Assembly (NCBI RefSeq): GCF_029051725.1 | Contig: NZ_JAACFU010000001.1 | Span: 124,001 to 188,000, forward strand | Source: Bradyrhizobium sp. CSS354 | GTDB lineage: Bacteria; Pseudomonadota; Alphaproteobacteria; Rhizobiales; Xanthobacteraceae | Length of the DNA stretch: 64,000 nucleotides | Direction: 5' to 3' | In this document: piece after piece, positions 42,737 to 53,058 of the stretch | How positions within the stretch are numbered: position 1 is the stretch's first letter | Layout of the letters: the number at the start of each line of letters is the position of its first letter | Notes under the pieces: generated by a model | The model's database searches: none | What the model was told of the DNA's origin: nothing | The model's input: the letters and a program-made list of their open reading frames with translations, nothing else | Program-made: the position numbers and the translations under genes

Positions 42737-43108
42737 GTGTCAAAACACCATCAGCCATCACAGCTCGCCGCGCTCGGCCGGACCTGGGTCGAGGCCTGGA
42801 ACACGCGCGATCTCGAGCGCGTGCTCACGCTCTATGACGAGGATGCCGTGATGACGTCGGACCGCATCCCCATGTTGGGATTCGATGAAAGCGGCACCGT
42901 GCGCGGCAAGGATGCATTGCGCGCCTATTGGGGCAAGGCGCTCGCCCTGGTGCCGAACCTGCATTTCTCGCTGATCGAATTGTTTGTCAGCCCTGATAGC
43001 GTGGTGGTGTTCTACGAGAACGAGCGGAGAAAGCGGATCTGCGAATATCTGCGGGTGAATGCGGCCGGAAAGATCGTGCAGGGATCGGCGAATCATCCGG
43101 TGCATTGA
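42737..43108 (+). CDS. SgcJ/EcaC-type NTF2-like protein
   Basis: The 123-residue protein has the family pattern LAALGRTWVEAWNTRDLERVLTLYDEDAVMTSDRIPMLGFDESGTVRGKDALRAYW (key WVEAWNTRDLERVLTLYDEDAVM and GKDALRAYW). SgcJ/EcaC-like proteins are NTF2-fold dimers of varied or unknown role. The GTG start at 42737 follows GGGAGA. It is divergent from guaA. Confidence 0.87.
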   Translation: MSKHHQPSQLAALGRTWVEAWNTRDLERVLTLYDEDAVMTSDRIPMLGFDESGTVRGKDALRAYWGKALALVPNLHFSLIELFVSPDSVVVFYENERRKRICEYLRVNAAGKIVQGSANHPVH

Positions 43109-43141
43109 CGCTCGCTGGGTTGGACGACGCGCCCTCACCCA

Positions 43142-43248
43142 CCGCTGGATTCCCCGCGAAGGCGGGGAATCCAGCGGTGCCGCGGCTTTTCCATATCACG
43201 GCACGGCCTCTGGAATACTGGATCGCCCGGTCGAGCCGGGCGATGACA
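43142..43248. repeat. Intergenic palindromic repeat, family A copy 3 (inverted)
   Basis: This copy opens with GGATTCCCCGCGAAGGCGGGGAATCC, a strong hairpin, and closes CTCTGGAATACTGGATCGCCCGGTCGAGCCGGGCGATGAC, the reverse of family A ends. It lies directly beside a family B element (43281-43367), so the 319-base gap between the SgcJ-like and cupin genes is almost all repeat. Confidence 0.8.
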
Positions 43249-43280
43249 CCGAGAGTGAGGCGCGAGCGTGCCTCAAGCTC

Positions 43281-43367
43281 GTCATTGCGAGCGCAGCGCG
43301 CAGCCAAGCAATCCAGGCTGCCGCTGCAGATGCATCACTGGATTGCTTCGCTGCGCTCGCAATGACG
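43281..43367. repeat. Intergenic palindromic repeat, family B copy 2
   Basis: GTCATTGCGAGCGCAGCGCG...CAATCCAGG opens the element and TGGATTGCTTCGCTGCGCTCGCAATGAC closes it, giving a near-complete inverted repeat over about 87 bases. It matches the copies at 19402-19487 and 52962-53047. Confidence 0.85.
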
Positions 43368-43427
43368 GAGACTGCTGGACGAGCGTACGCTAACAACGGC
43401 ACTGCCGGCACCGAGACAGGACACTCC

Positions 43428-43760
43428 ATGAAGCTCCCCACCTCCCCCTTCACCGTCACCGACTGGAGCAAGGTCGAGCCGACCATCCATCCCGGCGAGA
43501 CCGGGCAGGCCCAGTGGCGCACGCTCAACATCGGCGATCTCCGGGTGCGGATGGTCGAGTATACGCCGGGCTATCTCGCCGACCATTGGTGCGACCGCGG
43601 CCACGTGCTCTACGTGTTGCAAGGCGAGCTCGACAGCGAGTTGCGCGACGGGCGCAAGTTCAAGCTCACGGCGGGGATGAGCTACCAGGTCTCGGATTTC
43701 GGCGACGCCGCGCACCGGTCCTCGACGGCGACCGGGGCGACGCTGTTTATCGTCGATTGA
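43428..43760 (+). CDS. DHCW-motif cupin fold protein
   Basis: The 110-residue protein has the signature ADHWCDRGHVLYVLQGEL (the DHCW-type motif, here DHWC) and a C-terminal MSYQVSDFGDAAHRSSTATGATLFIVD. This is the DHCW-motif cupin family of unknown function. The cysteine and histidines could bind metal. ATG 43428 is preceded by ACAGGACACTCC. The upstream open extension is made of repeat DNA and is rejected. Confidence 0.88.
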   Translation: MKLPTSPFTVTDWSKVEPTIHPGETGQAQWRTLNIGDLRVRMVEYTPGYLADHWCDRGHVLYVLQGELDSELRDGRKFKLTAGMSYQVSDFGDAAHRSSTATGATLFIVD

Positions 43761-43831
43761 GCGCCCTGGACGGGTTAATTTGCACCGCAAAATAGCAAAA
43801 TACGGGGACATCCCGAGCGGCGGGTGGTGCC

Positions 43832-43860
43832 TTGAAGTGGCCCCAAAATCTCGCTATATT
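43832..43860 (+). promoter_or_regulatory. Sigma-70-type promoter of the cold-shock gene
   Basis: TTGAAG (43832-43837) and TATATT (43855-43860) are 17 bases apart, a strong consensus match in this GC-rich genome. Transcription would start near 43867, leaving a leader of about 150 bases before the cspA ATG at 44019. Long leaders are typical of cold-induced csp mRNAs. Confidence 0.7.
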
Positions 43861-44018
43861 GTGATCATCGATACTTGGCCGAACGACTGGGCCGCTTCGC
43901 TTCGTTGCTGACGGGCGCGCACGCTTCAGATGATTTCTCCAACATCGACTGATCAGGACTATGGGCGCAATAATGCGTACCGGTCCGCGTGTTAACTTCT
44001 TAAGCAAAGGAAATTCCC

Positions 44019-44228
44019 ATGGCTATGGGCACCGTGAAGTGGTTCAACAATCAAAAGGGTTTTGGTTTCATTCAGCCGGATGACGGCGACAAGGACGTGT
44101 TCGTGCACATCAGCGCCGTCGAGCGCGCCGGCCTCTCGACCCTCAACGAAGGTCAGAAGGTCTCGTTCGACATCGTCGCCGATCGTCGCAGCGGCAAGTC
44201 CTCGGCTGACAATCTCCGCGTCGGCTAA
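44019..44228 (+). CDS. Cold-shock protein, CspA family
   Basis: The 69-residue single cold-shock domain has RNP1 (KGFGFIQP) at residues 14-21 and RNP2 (VFVHIS) at about 29-34, with the usual [10 protein letters not shown] start. It binds single-stranded RNA and DNA as an RNA chaperone. The ATG follows AAAGGAAA. It is monocistronic, between a clear promoter and a clear intrinsic terminator. Confidence 0.96.
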   Translation: MAMGTVKWFNNQKGFGFIQPDDGDKDVFVHISAVERAGLSTLNEGQKVSFDIVADRRSGKSSADNLRVG

Positions 44229-44278
44229 CGCCAGCGCACCGTTCTGACCACGGACGTACCGGCAGAACGTACAGCTAG

Positions 44279-44315
44279 AAAACCCCGCGACCGGGTTCCG
44301 GTTCGCGGGGTTTTT
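44279..44315 (+). terminator. Rho-independent terminator of the cold-shock gene
   Basis: AAAACCCCGCGA (44279-44290) pairs exactly with TCGCGGGGTTTT (44303-44314), followed by more T residues (TTTTTGTTTT). The 12-base stem and T-tract form a classic intrinsic terminator about 50 bases after the stop codon. Confidence 0.9.
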
Positions 44316-44354
44316 GTTTTGGGGGCCGCCGCACCCGCGGTGACGGGGGGTGGG

Positions 44355-45653
44355 TTATGCCTTCTTCAAGACCGAGACGAAGAACCCGTCCGTCCCCGTC
44401 CGCCGCGGCGTCATCAGCCACCCTTCGGCGGATCGTAGCGCGGCTTGCTCAAACTCCTCCGCCTTGTCCCAGAGCACGCTCGCGGTCTGCTCGGGCGGCA
44501 CCACCGCGAACTCGGGATGGCGGGCGGTGAACGCCCTCACCTGCTCGCCGTTCTCCTCTGAAAGCACCGAGCAGGTGATGTAGGCGATGCGGCCGCCGGC
44601 CTTGACCAGCGGAACCGCGCGGTCGAGCACCTCGGTCTGGTCCCGCAAGCGAATCTCCAGCGCGCCCGGGCGCATGCGCCATTTGGCATCTGGGTTGCGG
44701 CGCCAGGTTCCGGTTCCCGTGCAGGGCGCGTCGATCACGACGAGGTCGGCGGTGGCGCTGATCTCGGCCAGCGGATCGGCGTCGCCCTTCGGCGTGCGCA
44801 CATCGGCATTGTGGACGCCGGCGCGCGACAGGCGTTCGTGGATGGGCGCGAGTTGCCGCTTGTCGCTGTCGGTCGCGATCAGCCGGCCCTTGCCCTGCAT
44901 CATCGCGGCGAGCGCCAGCGTCTTGCCGCCGGCTCCCGCACAGAGATCGATCACCTGCTCGCCGGGTTTTGCCGCGGTCAAGGCAGCCGCAAGCTGCGAC
45001 CCCTCATCCTGGACTTCAATGGCGCCCTTGATGAAATCCTCCTCGGCCTGGATGCCGGGGTTGCGCGCATCGGCCGAAAGCTCGATGCGCAGCCCGGTTG
45101 CGGACCACTGCGTTGGTTTCGCATGAAGATGAGCAAGCGCGCCCAGCACCTTGTCGCGATTGGATTTTAGCGTGTTGACGCGCAGGTCGAGCGGCGCCCG
45201 GCTCGCCATCGCGGCCGCCTCCGCGACACGCTCGTCGCCGAACGCCTTTGCCAAATACGGATCCAGCCATTCTGGATAGTCGCCGGCGATCGCGGCCGGG
45301 GCCCCTTCAAGCGACCGCGAGGCGAGCGCGGTCTGCTCGGCCTCGGTCAACGGCGCGGGAGCAAAGCGGCTGCCGTCGAACAGCGCGGCCATCGTCGCCG
45401 CATCCATGTTGCGCTCGAGGCGAAGCATGCCGATCAGCCGCGACCGCGCGGTGTCCGAATCCATCAGGTAGGCGCTCGAGGCATAGCGGCGCAGCACGTC
45501 CCAGACGAGGCCGGCAATGGCGGCGCGGTCGCCGGATCCGGCGAAGCGGTGCGCGGTGCCCCACTCCTTCAGCGCCTTGGCCGCGGGCACGCGGTCTTTC
45601 TCGATGGTGTCGATCAGTTCGATGGCTGCGGACAGCCGGGCAGCGGGAGTCAT
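44355..45653 (-). CDS. RsmB-type 16S rRNA (cytosine-5-)-methyltransferase family protein
   Basis: The 432-residue protein has an N-terminal NusB-like helical domain and a C-terminal m5C methyltransferase domain: VIDLCAGAGGKTLALAA (SAM binding), IDAPCTGTGTWRRNPDAKWR (key PCTGTGTW, with one of the catalytic cysteines) and YITCSVLSEENGEQV, which carries the second. This is the Sun/RsmB group modifying 16S rRNA, though member specificity varies. It is convergent with the cold-shock gene. Confidence 0.9.
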   Translation of the reverse strand: MTPAARLSAAIELIDTIEKDRVPAAKALKEWGTAHRFAGSGDRAAIAGLVWDVLRRYASSAYLMDSDTARSRLIGMLRLERNMDAATMAALFDGSRFAPAPLTEAEQTALASRSLEGAPAAIAGDYPEWLDPYLAKAFGDERVAEAAAMASRAPLDLRVNTLKSNRDKVLGALAHLHAKPTQWSATGLRIELSADARNPGIQAEEDFIKGAIEVQDEGSQLAAALTAAKPGEQVIDLCAGAGGKTLALAAMMQGKGRLIATDSDKRQLAPIHERLSRAGVHNADVRTPKGDADPLAEISATADLVVIDAPCTGTGTWRRNPDAKWRMRPGALEIRLRDQTEVLDRAVPLVKAGGRIAYITCSVLSEENGEQVRAFTARHPEFAVVPPEQTASVLWDKAEEFEQAALRSAEGWLMTPRRTGTDGFFVSVLKKA

Positions 45654-45687
45654 TTGAATCTTTCAGATCAAATCCGACGGCTAACCG

Positions 45688-46110
45688 TCAGATCAACAAG
45701 AGCATCTTCAGTGCGAAGTAGATCCACATCGCGAGCAGCACGAGCACGCCGGCGAGCCAGATCGTGGAGCGGCGTCCGAGATTGTTGGAGGAGACGAAAA
45801 TTCCGGCATGGACGAAGCGCGTCACCACGAACACCCAGGACATCAGCACGATGAACAGATCGGCATGGCGCAACGGGAGCGCCAGCGCGATCAGGGCGTA
45901 GAACAGCACCGGCAGTTCGAACTGATTGCGGTAGCAATTGGCGAATTGTGTGGCCCCCTTCGGCCAGTTGGGCTCGCCCAGCGCAATGTCACGGCTCTTG
46001 GTCTCGCCGGACACGAGCGCGCGCCGGCGTCCCATCGCCATGGCGATCAGGAGCGCGAAGGTGAGACCGACCTGCACGAAAACCGGCAGCAAAACCATTT
46101 GAACGGACAT
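45688..46110 (-). CDS. MAPEG family membrane protein
   Basis: The 140-residue protein has four membrane segments and the MAPEG core NCYRNQFELPVLFYALIALAL (key YRNQFELPVLFY). The motif resembles the MAPEG group next to glutathione-related enzymes. ATG 46110 is 34 bases upstream of nothing related; the next gene upstream is divergent. Activity is unknown. Confidence 0.87.
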   Translation of the reverse strand: MSVQMVLLPVFVQVGLTFALLIAMAMGRRRALVSGETKSRDIALGEPNWPKGATQFANCYRNQFELPVLFYALIALALPLRHADLFIVLMSWVFVVTRFVHAGIFVSSNNLGRRSTIWLAGVLVLLAMWIYFALKMLLLI

Positions 46111-46278
46111 CGGAATTTCCCGGGATTTCCCAACCGGCGGAAGCCGCAGCTAGCGTCCATTAGCGGTCACCGCTGGTCCTGACAATCAACGAGTTGAACC
46201 GGCGTTCCCGATGAGGCGACCAACTGTCGACAGTTAAAGCGATTTTGCCCCTTGGGGCGCGCAAGGCGAGAGACCGCC

Positions 46279-46938
46279 ATGAACACCCTCTTCAGCCAGA
46301 TCGGCAGCCTGACCGGTGCTTTGACCGAGTCCGCCGACGGCCAGTTCGGCATCCTGATGTCGGCACTGGCCGGCATCGCGACGGCGCTTGCGGTGGCGCT
46401 GGCGATGACGGTCTACTTCCGAATGAGCTATCGGACCTGGCGTGATGTCCTCAGGCACGGCCTCGCTGCGCTCGCCGCCCTCGCTCTGTTCGCGTTTGCC
46501 GCCTACGACATGCGCCATGCCGCGCTCGCCTATCTCGGCCTCAATCCCTCGAAACCCGCGATCGAGTTCGAGATCCGCATGCCGAGAGAGACCTTGGCGG
46601 CCGTGTCCGACACCCAGATCGAGCTGCATACCGACCGCAACCAGACGCTGGCGCTGGTCGACGGCGTGCGGGAGCTCGGTGATGGCCGCTCCGTGCTGCG
46701 TGGCGTGGTGGCGCTCAACCATCGCACCGCAGACCGCGTGCTGATCGTGAATCTGCCCGGCAAGGGCACCTTCGAATTCCGCCTCCGCCTGCCGGCCGAG
46801 CCGCATCGCTCCGAGCAGTCCGGCACCCAGTTCGGCCCTCAGTTCGGTCCCTGGCACCTCGCCGACCGCATCGCCTCGCCGCTGGCAAGCCCGGTCGCGC
46901 CGCAGGACGCCTACACGATCCGCTACCGCGTGCTTTAA
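46279..46938 (+). CDS. Hypothetical membrane-anchored protein
   Basis: The 219-residue protein has two N-terminal hydrophobic segments (about residues 25-45, ILMSALAGIATALAVALAMT, and 62-82, HGLAALAALALFAFAAY) followed by an extended region rich in beta-type residues with no recognised domain (IEFEIRMPRETLAAVSD and TQIELHTDRNQTLALVDG). ATG 46279 was chosen over a longer frame because a GAGAG element precedes it. Function unknown. Confidence 0.7.
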   Translation: MNTLFSQIGSLTGALTESADGQFGILMSALAGIATALAVALAMTVYFRMSYRTWRDVLRHGLAALAALALFAFAAYDMRHAALAYLGLNPSKPAIEFEIRMPRETLAAVSDTQIELHTDRNQTLALVDGVRELGDGRSVLRGVVALNHRTADRVLIVNLPGKGTFEFRLRLPAEPHRSEQSGTQFGPQFGPWHLADRIASPLASPVAPQDAYTIRYRVL

Positions 46939-47008
46939 ACATTGTTCGATCGCGGACCGCGGACGCGCCGTCATCGTTCCGACGTCGGGCGGGGCCTATG
47001 ATCGATCC

Positions 47009-47851
47009 ATGTCCGAATTTCGCCTGACGCAGATCTCCGACACCCATCTTGGCCGGCGCTTCCCTGGCCTGATCGCCAACTTCCAGGCGCTCAGCGAGCA
47101 TATCGACACCGATAGGCCCGATCTCGTCGTCAACACCGGCGACGTCTCGTTCGACGGACCGACCAGCCGCGACGATGTCGAATTCGCCAAGGGCCTGCAC
47201 GACGCCCTGCCTGTCGCCTGCCGCTACATTCCCGGCAATCACGACATCGGCGACAATCCGACCGCGATCGGCCCTGCGCCGAAGCCGCCGGTCGCGGAAG
47301 CGCACCGTCAGCAATTCCGCGGGATCATCGGCGAGGACCATTGGTCGTTCGAGGCCGCGGGCTGGTGCTTCATCGGCCTCAACTCGCTGGTGATGAACTC
47401 AGGGCTCGCCTTCGAGGCCGAGCAGTTCGTTTGGCTCGCCTCCGAAGTGTCGCGCACGAACGGCAAGCCGGTCGCGCTGTTCGTGCACAAGCCGGTATTT
47501 CTCAACCTGCCCGACGACCCTGAAACACCGGAGACGTCGATCCGCTACGTGCCGCAGCCGGCCCGTGCGCGACTGATCGAGATGTTTGCACATGTCGACC
47601 TGCGCCTCATCGCCAGCGGTCACGTGCACCAGCGGCGCGACTTCACCTGGCGCCACACCCGCCACGTCTGGGCGCCGTCGGCGGGCTTCAAGATCAACGA
47701 TGCGCGCCAGGACCGGATCGCGATCAAGGAGGTCGGGCTCGTGGAGTACCGCTTCCAGCCCGACGGCTTCGAGCTTCGCCACGTCAGGGCCGCGGGCCAG
47801 GTCGATATCGATATCGAGGAGCTGCTCGCCCAGATGGGCGGCGAGCATTAG
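47009..47851 (+). CDS. Metallophosphoesterase family protein
   Basis: The 280-residue calcineurin-like phosphoesterase has all metal-site blocks in order: ISDTHLG (9-15), VVNTGDVS (41-48), YIPGNHDIG (72-80), LFVHKPVF and ASGHVHQRRD. It probably hydrolyses phosphodiesters in the cytoplasm, like CpdA or Icc-type enzymes, but the substrate is not readable. It is a single gene on the plus strand. Confidence 0.92.
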   Translation: MSEFRLTQISDTHLGRRFPGLIANFQALSEHIDTDRPDLVVNTGDVSFDGPTSRDDVEFAKGLHDALPVACRYIPGNHDIGDNPTAIGPAPKPPVAEAHRQQFRGIIGEDHWSFEAAGWCFIGLNSLVMNSGLAFEAEQFVWLASEVSRTNGKPVALFVHKPVFLNLPDDPETPETSIRYVPQPARARLIEMFAHVDLRLIASGHVHQRRDFTWRHTRHVWAPSAGFKINDARQDRIAIKEVGLVEYRFQPDGFELRHVRAAGQVDIDIEELLAQMGGEH

Positions 47852-47867
47852 CGCTGCCCATCGCTGC

Positions 47868-48161
47868 TCAAGCGACGCTCTTGAGATCCTGCTGGATCGC
47901 GGCAAGCAAGAACTGCAGAGCGTCGCTGTTCACCGGCTTGGCCCCGGTATTGGCGGGCTGAACATTGGCAGGCCGCGCGGCTTTGACCGGACGCTTGGGG
48001 AATGGCGGCGTGGGTATGCTCATCGCGGATTGCGCGAACACGTCCTCGGTGTGAACGAACTTGCCATGAATGACGTCGTCGCGACGGCCCATGACAAACA
48101 TCGTCGCCCAATAACCGGCAGCCAGCAGGATTACGCAGAAAACAACAAGCTCTAACATCAT
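47868..48161 (-). CDS. Hypothetical single-span membrane protein
   Basis: The 97-residue protein starts with one membrane segment (LELVVFCVILLAAGYWATMFV) and has a long proline-rich cytoplasmic or periplasmic tail (TPPFPKRPVKAARPANVQP). No family is recognised. A double ATG opens the frame. It is convergent with the metallophosphoesterase gene. Confidence 0.6.
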   Translation of the reverse strand: MMLELVVFCVILLAAGYWATMFVMGRRDDVIHGKFVHTEDVFAQSAMSIPTPPFPKRPVKAARPANVQPANTGAKPVNSDALQFLLAAIQQDLKSVA

Positions 48162-48308
48162 CGCACCTGAAATATGCGCAATGATTCAATGCCTTCGCCT
48201 GCCCGTCAATGAACCGACGGTCACATCTGCGGCTTTTACGGGCAGGTGTGGCCGATCGGTCACTCTTTGTTAACGATACCCGGCCCCGAGGGGGCCGAGA
48301 GCAGCGGA

Positions 48309-49331
48309 TCAAGCCTTATCCGGCCCGACCCGCACCAGCTGCTTGCCGAAATTGGCCCCCTTCAGAAGCCCCATGAAGGCCTCGGGCGCGCTCTCCAGGC
48401 CCTCGGTGACGAACTCCTTGTACTTGACCTTGCCCTCACGGACCCAGCCGGACATGTCGCGCAGGAAGTCGCCATGGCGTGAGGCGAAGTCGGAGACGAT
48501 GAAGCCGCGGAAGGTCAGCCGCTTGGTCAGGGTCGCGCGCATCATGCTGGCGGCCCATTTCGGCGGCTTCGCTTCGGTGTCGTTGTAGTGGGCGATGAGG
48601 CCGCAGACGGGTACGCGCGCAAACGCATTGAGCAGCGGGAACACCGCCTCGAACACCGCGCCACCGACATTCTCGAAATAGACGTCGATGCCCTTCGGGC
48701 AGGCATCCTTCAGCTTCGCCGCCAGATCGGGATCGCGGTGATCGATGCAGGCATCGAAGCCGAGCTCCTCCACGACGTACTCGCATTTGTCCTTGCCGCC
48801 GGCGATGCCGACCGCGCGTGCGCCCTTGATCTTCGCGATCTGTCCCACGGCCGAACCGACCGCACCGGAGGCACCGGCGACGACGACGGTCTCGCCTGCT
48901 TGCGGCTTGCCGATGTCGAGCAGGCCCGTGTAGGCGGTCATGCCGGGCATGCCGAGCACGCCGACGGCCGTCGAGATCGGCGCGAGCTTCGGGTCGATCT
49001 TGTTCAGCCCCTTGCCGTCGGAGATCGCGTGCGTCTGCCAGCCCGCGCGCGAAAGCACGATATCGCCCTTGGCGAAGTTCGGATTGTTGGAGGCTGCGAC
49101 CTCGCAGACCGTGCCGGCTTCCATCACGCCGCCGACGGGTACCGGCGTCGCGTAGGACGGACCGTCGCTCATGCGCCCGCGCATATAGGGATCGAGCGAG
49201 AGCCAGATGGTGCGCAGCAGGACTTCACCTGCCGCAGGCGTCGGCACGGCGAATTCCTCGATGCGGAAATCGGACGACTTTGGCTCGCCGACGGGACGCG
49301 CGGCGAGAACGATGCGTTTGCCTTGGGACAT
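48309..49331 (-). CDS. MDR family NADP-dependent oxidoreductase (CurA-like)
   Basis: The 340-residue medium-chain reductase lacks catalytic zinc ligands and shows LDPYMRGRMSDGPSYATPVPVGGVMEAGTV (key LDPYMRGRM) and the cofactor motif GASGAVGSAVGQIAKIKGARAVGIAGG (key GAVGSAVGQIAK). The pattern matches the leukotriene B4 12-hydroxydehydrogenase/CurA-type alkenal reductases, which reduce activated double bonds with NADPH. ATG 49331 lies after a family A repeat upstream. Confidence 0.92.
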   Translation of the reverse strand: MSQGKRIVLAARPVGEPKSSDFRIEEFAVPTPAAGEVLLRTIWLSLDPYMRGRMSDGPSYATPVPVGGVMEAGTVCEVAASNNPNFAKGDIVLSRAGWQTHAISDGKGLNKIDPKLAPISTAVGVLGMPGMTAYTGLLDIGKPQAGETVVVAGASGAVGSAVGQIAKIKGARAVGIAGGKDKCEYVVEELGFDACIDHRDPDLAAKLKDACPKGIDVYFENVGGAVFEAVFPLLNAFARVPVCGLIAHYNDTEAKPPKWAASMMRATLTKRLTFRGFIVSDFASRHGDFLRDMSGWVREGKVKYKEFVTEGLESAPEAFMGLLKGANFGKQLVRVGPDKA

Positions 49332-49465
49332 GATGGCTTCCTCCTGAGTTTTCTTCGTCGCGAACGGAAGCGGAGCGAGCGGAGCACGTCAATACAAAAG
49401 CGACGGAGCGTAGTTGCAGGACAGCGCCGCAAATGGAGTTTAGTACACGCCAACCACGCCCTCGC

Positions 49466-49574
49466 TGTCATCGCCCGACTTGATCGGGCGATCCAGTATT
49501 CCAGAGGCGGTCGTGGTCGAGCCGAGAAGCCGCGGCGTACTGGATGCCCCGGTCAAGCCGGGGCATGACAGCGG
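49466..49574. repeat. Intergenic palindromic repeat, family A copy 2
   Basis: This is the best preserved copy: CTGTCATCGCCCGACTTGATCGGGCGATCCAGTATTCCAGAG at one end and GTACTGGATGCCCCGGTCAAGCCGGGGCATGACAGCGG at the other, each end an inverted repeat hairpin (key arms CGCCCGACT/TCGGGCG and CCCCGG/CCGGGGC). It separates the MDR oxidoreductase and guaB genes on the minus strand. Confidence 0.85.
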
Positions 49575-49586
49575 AATGTGGAGCGC

Positions 49587-51463
<1,877 letters not shown>

Positions 51464-52954
51464 ATGGTCGACAAGCAACGCGTCATCCCGCTGATCGTGG
51501 CCACTGCTCTCTTCATGGAGAACATGGACTCGACGGTGATCGCCACGTCGCTGCCCGCGATCGCGGCCGACATTGGCACCAGCCCACTGACGCTCAAGCT
51601 CGCGATCACCTCCTATCTGCTGTCGCTTGCGGTGTTCATCCCGGCGAGCGGCTGGACCGCCGACCGGTTCGGCGCGCGCATGGTGTTTGCGATTGCCGTC
51701 GGCGTGTTCATGGTCGGCTCGGTCGGCTGCGCCCTCTCGACTTCGGTCACCGACTTCGTGTTCGCGCGCATCCTGCAAGGCATGGGCGGGGCGATGATGA
51801 CGCCGGTCGGGCGCCTCGTGCTGTTGCGGTCGGTCGACAAGAGCGCGCTGGTCAATGCCATGGCGTGGGTGACGGTCCCTGCCCTGATCGGCCCCGTGAT
51901 CGGGCCCCCGCTCGGCGGCTTCATCACCACCTATGCGTCGTGGCACTGGATCTTCCTGATCAACATCCCGATCGGGTTGCTCGGCATCTTCATGGCCTTG
52001 CGCTTCATCGATCCCATCAAGAGCGAGGAGCGGGAGCCGTTCGACCTCTACGGCATGGTGCTCGCCGGCCTCGGGCTCGCCGGCATCGCCTTCGGGCTGT
52101 CGGTTGCCGGCCTCAATCTGCTGCCATGGAGCACGGTTGCCGCCCTGGTCGTCGGCGGATCGATCTCGATGACGCTGTATGTCCTCCACGCGCGGCGAAC
52201 GGGGTCGCCGGTGCTGGACTTCACGCTGCTAAGGCTGCCGACGCTGCGCGCGGCCGTTCTCGGCGGCTTCATGTTCCGGCTCGGCATCGGCGCGCTGCCG
52301 TTCCTGTTGCCGCTGCTGATGCAGATCGGCTTCGGCCTCTCGCCGTTCAAGTCCGGCCTCGTCACGTTTGGCTCCTCGCTGGGCGCCATGGGCATGAAGG
52401 CGCTGGCCGCACGCATCATCCGCGCTTTCGGCTTTCGCAACCTGATGACGGTGAACGCGATCATCAGTGCGGTCTTCCTCGCCGCCTGTGCGCTCTTCAC
52501 CGTGACGACGCCGCTGCTGATCATCATGATCATCCTGGTGGTCGGCGGCTTCTTCCGTTCGCTCGAGTTCACCGCGATCAACACCGTCGCCTATGCCGAG
52601 GTCGAGCACGCGCAGATGAGCCGCGCAACCACGCTCGTCAGTGTCAACCAGCAGCTCGCGGTATCAGCCGGCGTCGCGGTCGGCGCCGCGTCGGTCGAGA
52701 CGACGATGTGGCTCAGCCACGCCAGCGAGCTCAACGCCACGGTGTTCGCGCCGGCCTTCCTCGTGGTCGCCCTGACCTCGGCGGCCTCGAGCTGGTTCTT
52801 CTGGCAGATGCCGGCTGATGCCGGCCACGAAGTCTCCGGCCGCAAGGCGGTGGAGATCGCGAGCCGCAAAGGTGCCGGCAAGGGCGCGGAGAAGGCGGCC
52901 GTGAAGGCCGCAACCGAGGATACGCAGGACGTGCGGGATCAGCGGCTGGGGTAG
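51464..52954 (+). CDS. DHA2-type MFS exporter (EmrB/QacA-like)
   Basis: The 496-residue protein has about 14 hydrophobic segments, the DHA2 start MENMDSTVIATSLPAIAADIG, the motif A loop SGWTADRFGARMVF and motif C-like GPVIGPPLGGFI. These drug:H+ antiporters export lipophilic cations or acids. A lysine/alanine-rich tail of about 40 residues (SRKGAGKGAEKAAVKAA) follows the last segment. No partner EmrA-like protein is adjacent. ATG 51464 is the family start. Confidence 0.92.
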   Translation: MVDKQRVIPLIVATALFMENMDSTVIATSLPAIAADIGTSPLTLKLAITSYLLSLAVFIPASGWTADRFGARMVFAIAVGVFMVGSVGCALSTSVTDFVFARILQGMGGAMMTPVGRLVLLRSVDKSALVNAMAWVTVPALIGPVIGPPLGGFITTYASWHWIFLINIPIGLLGIFMALRFIDPIKSEEREPFDLYGMVLAGLGLAGIAFGLSVAGLNLLPWSTVAALVVGGSISMTLYVLHARRTGSPVLDFTLLRLPTLRAAVLGGFMFRLGIGALPFLLPLLMQIGFGLSPFKSGLVTFGSSLGAMGMKALAARIIRAFGFRNLMTVNAIISAVFLAACALFTVTTPLLIIMIILVVGGFFRSLEFTAINTVAYAEVEHAQMSRATTLVSVNQQLAVSAGVAVGAASVETTMWLSHASELNATVFAPAFLVVALTSAASSWFFWQMPADAGHEVSGRKAVEIASRKGAGKGAEKAAVKAATEDTQDVRDQRLG

Positions 52955-52961
52955 CCCAACT

Positions 52962-53047
52962 CGTCATTTCGAGCGAAGCGAAGCAATCCAGAATCCCTCC
53001 GCGGAGACAGTCTGGATTGCTTCGTCGCAAGAGCTCCTCGCAATGAC
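52962..53047. repeat. Intergenic palindromic repeat, family B copy 3
   Basis: CGTCATTTCGAGCGAAGCGAAGCAATCCAGA opens this copy and GTCTGGATTGCTTCG...CTCCTCGCAATGACG closes it. It sits between the convergent MFS exporter and rlmE genes, where it may also serve as a bidirectional terminator-like hairpin. Confidence 0.82.
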
Positions 53048-53058
53048 GGAGTTTGTTG

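Noticed and set aside
44228..44278. Second cold-shock or small RNA gene after cspA
   Set aside because: The stretch is only a short spacer leading to the intrinsic terminator.
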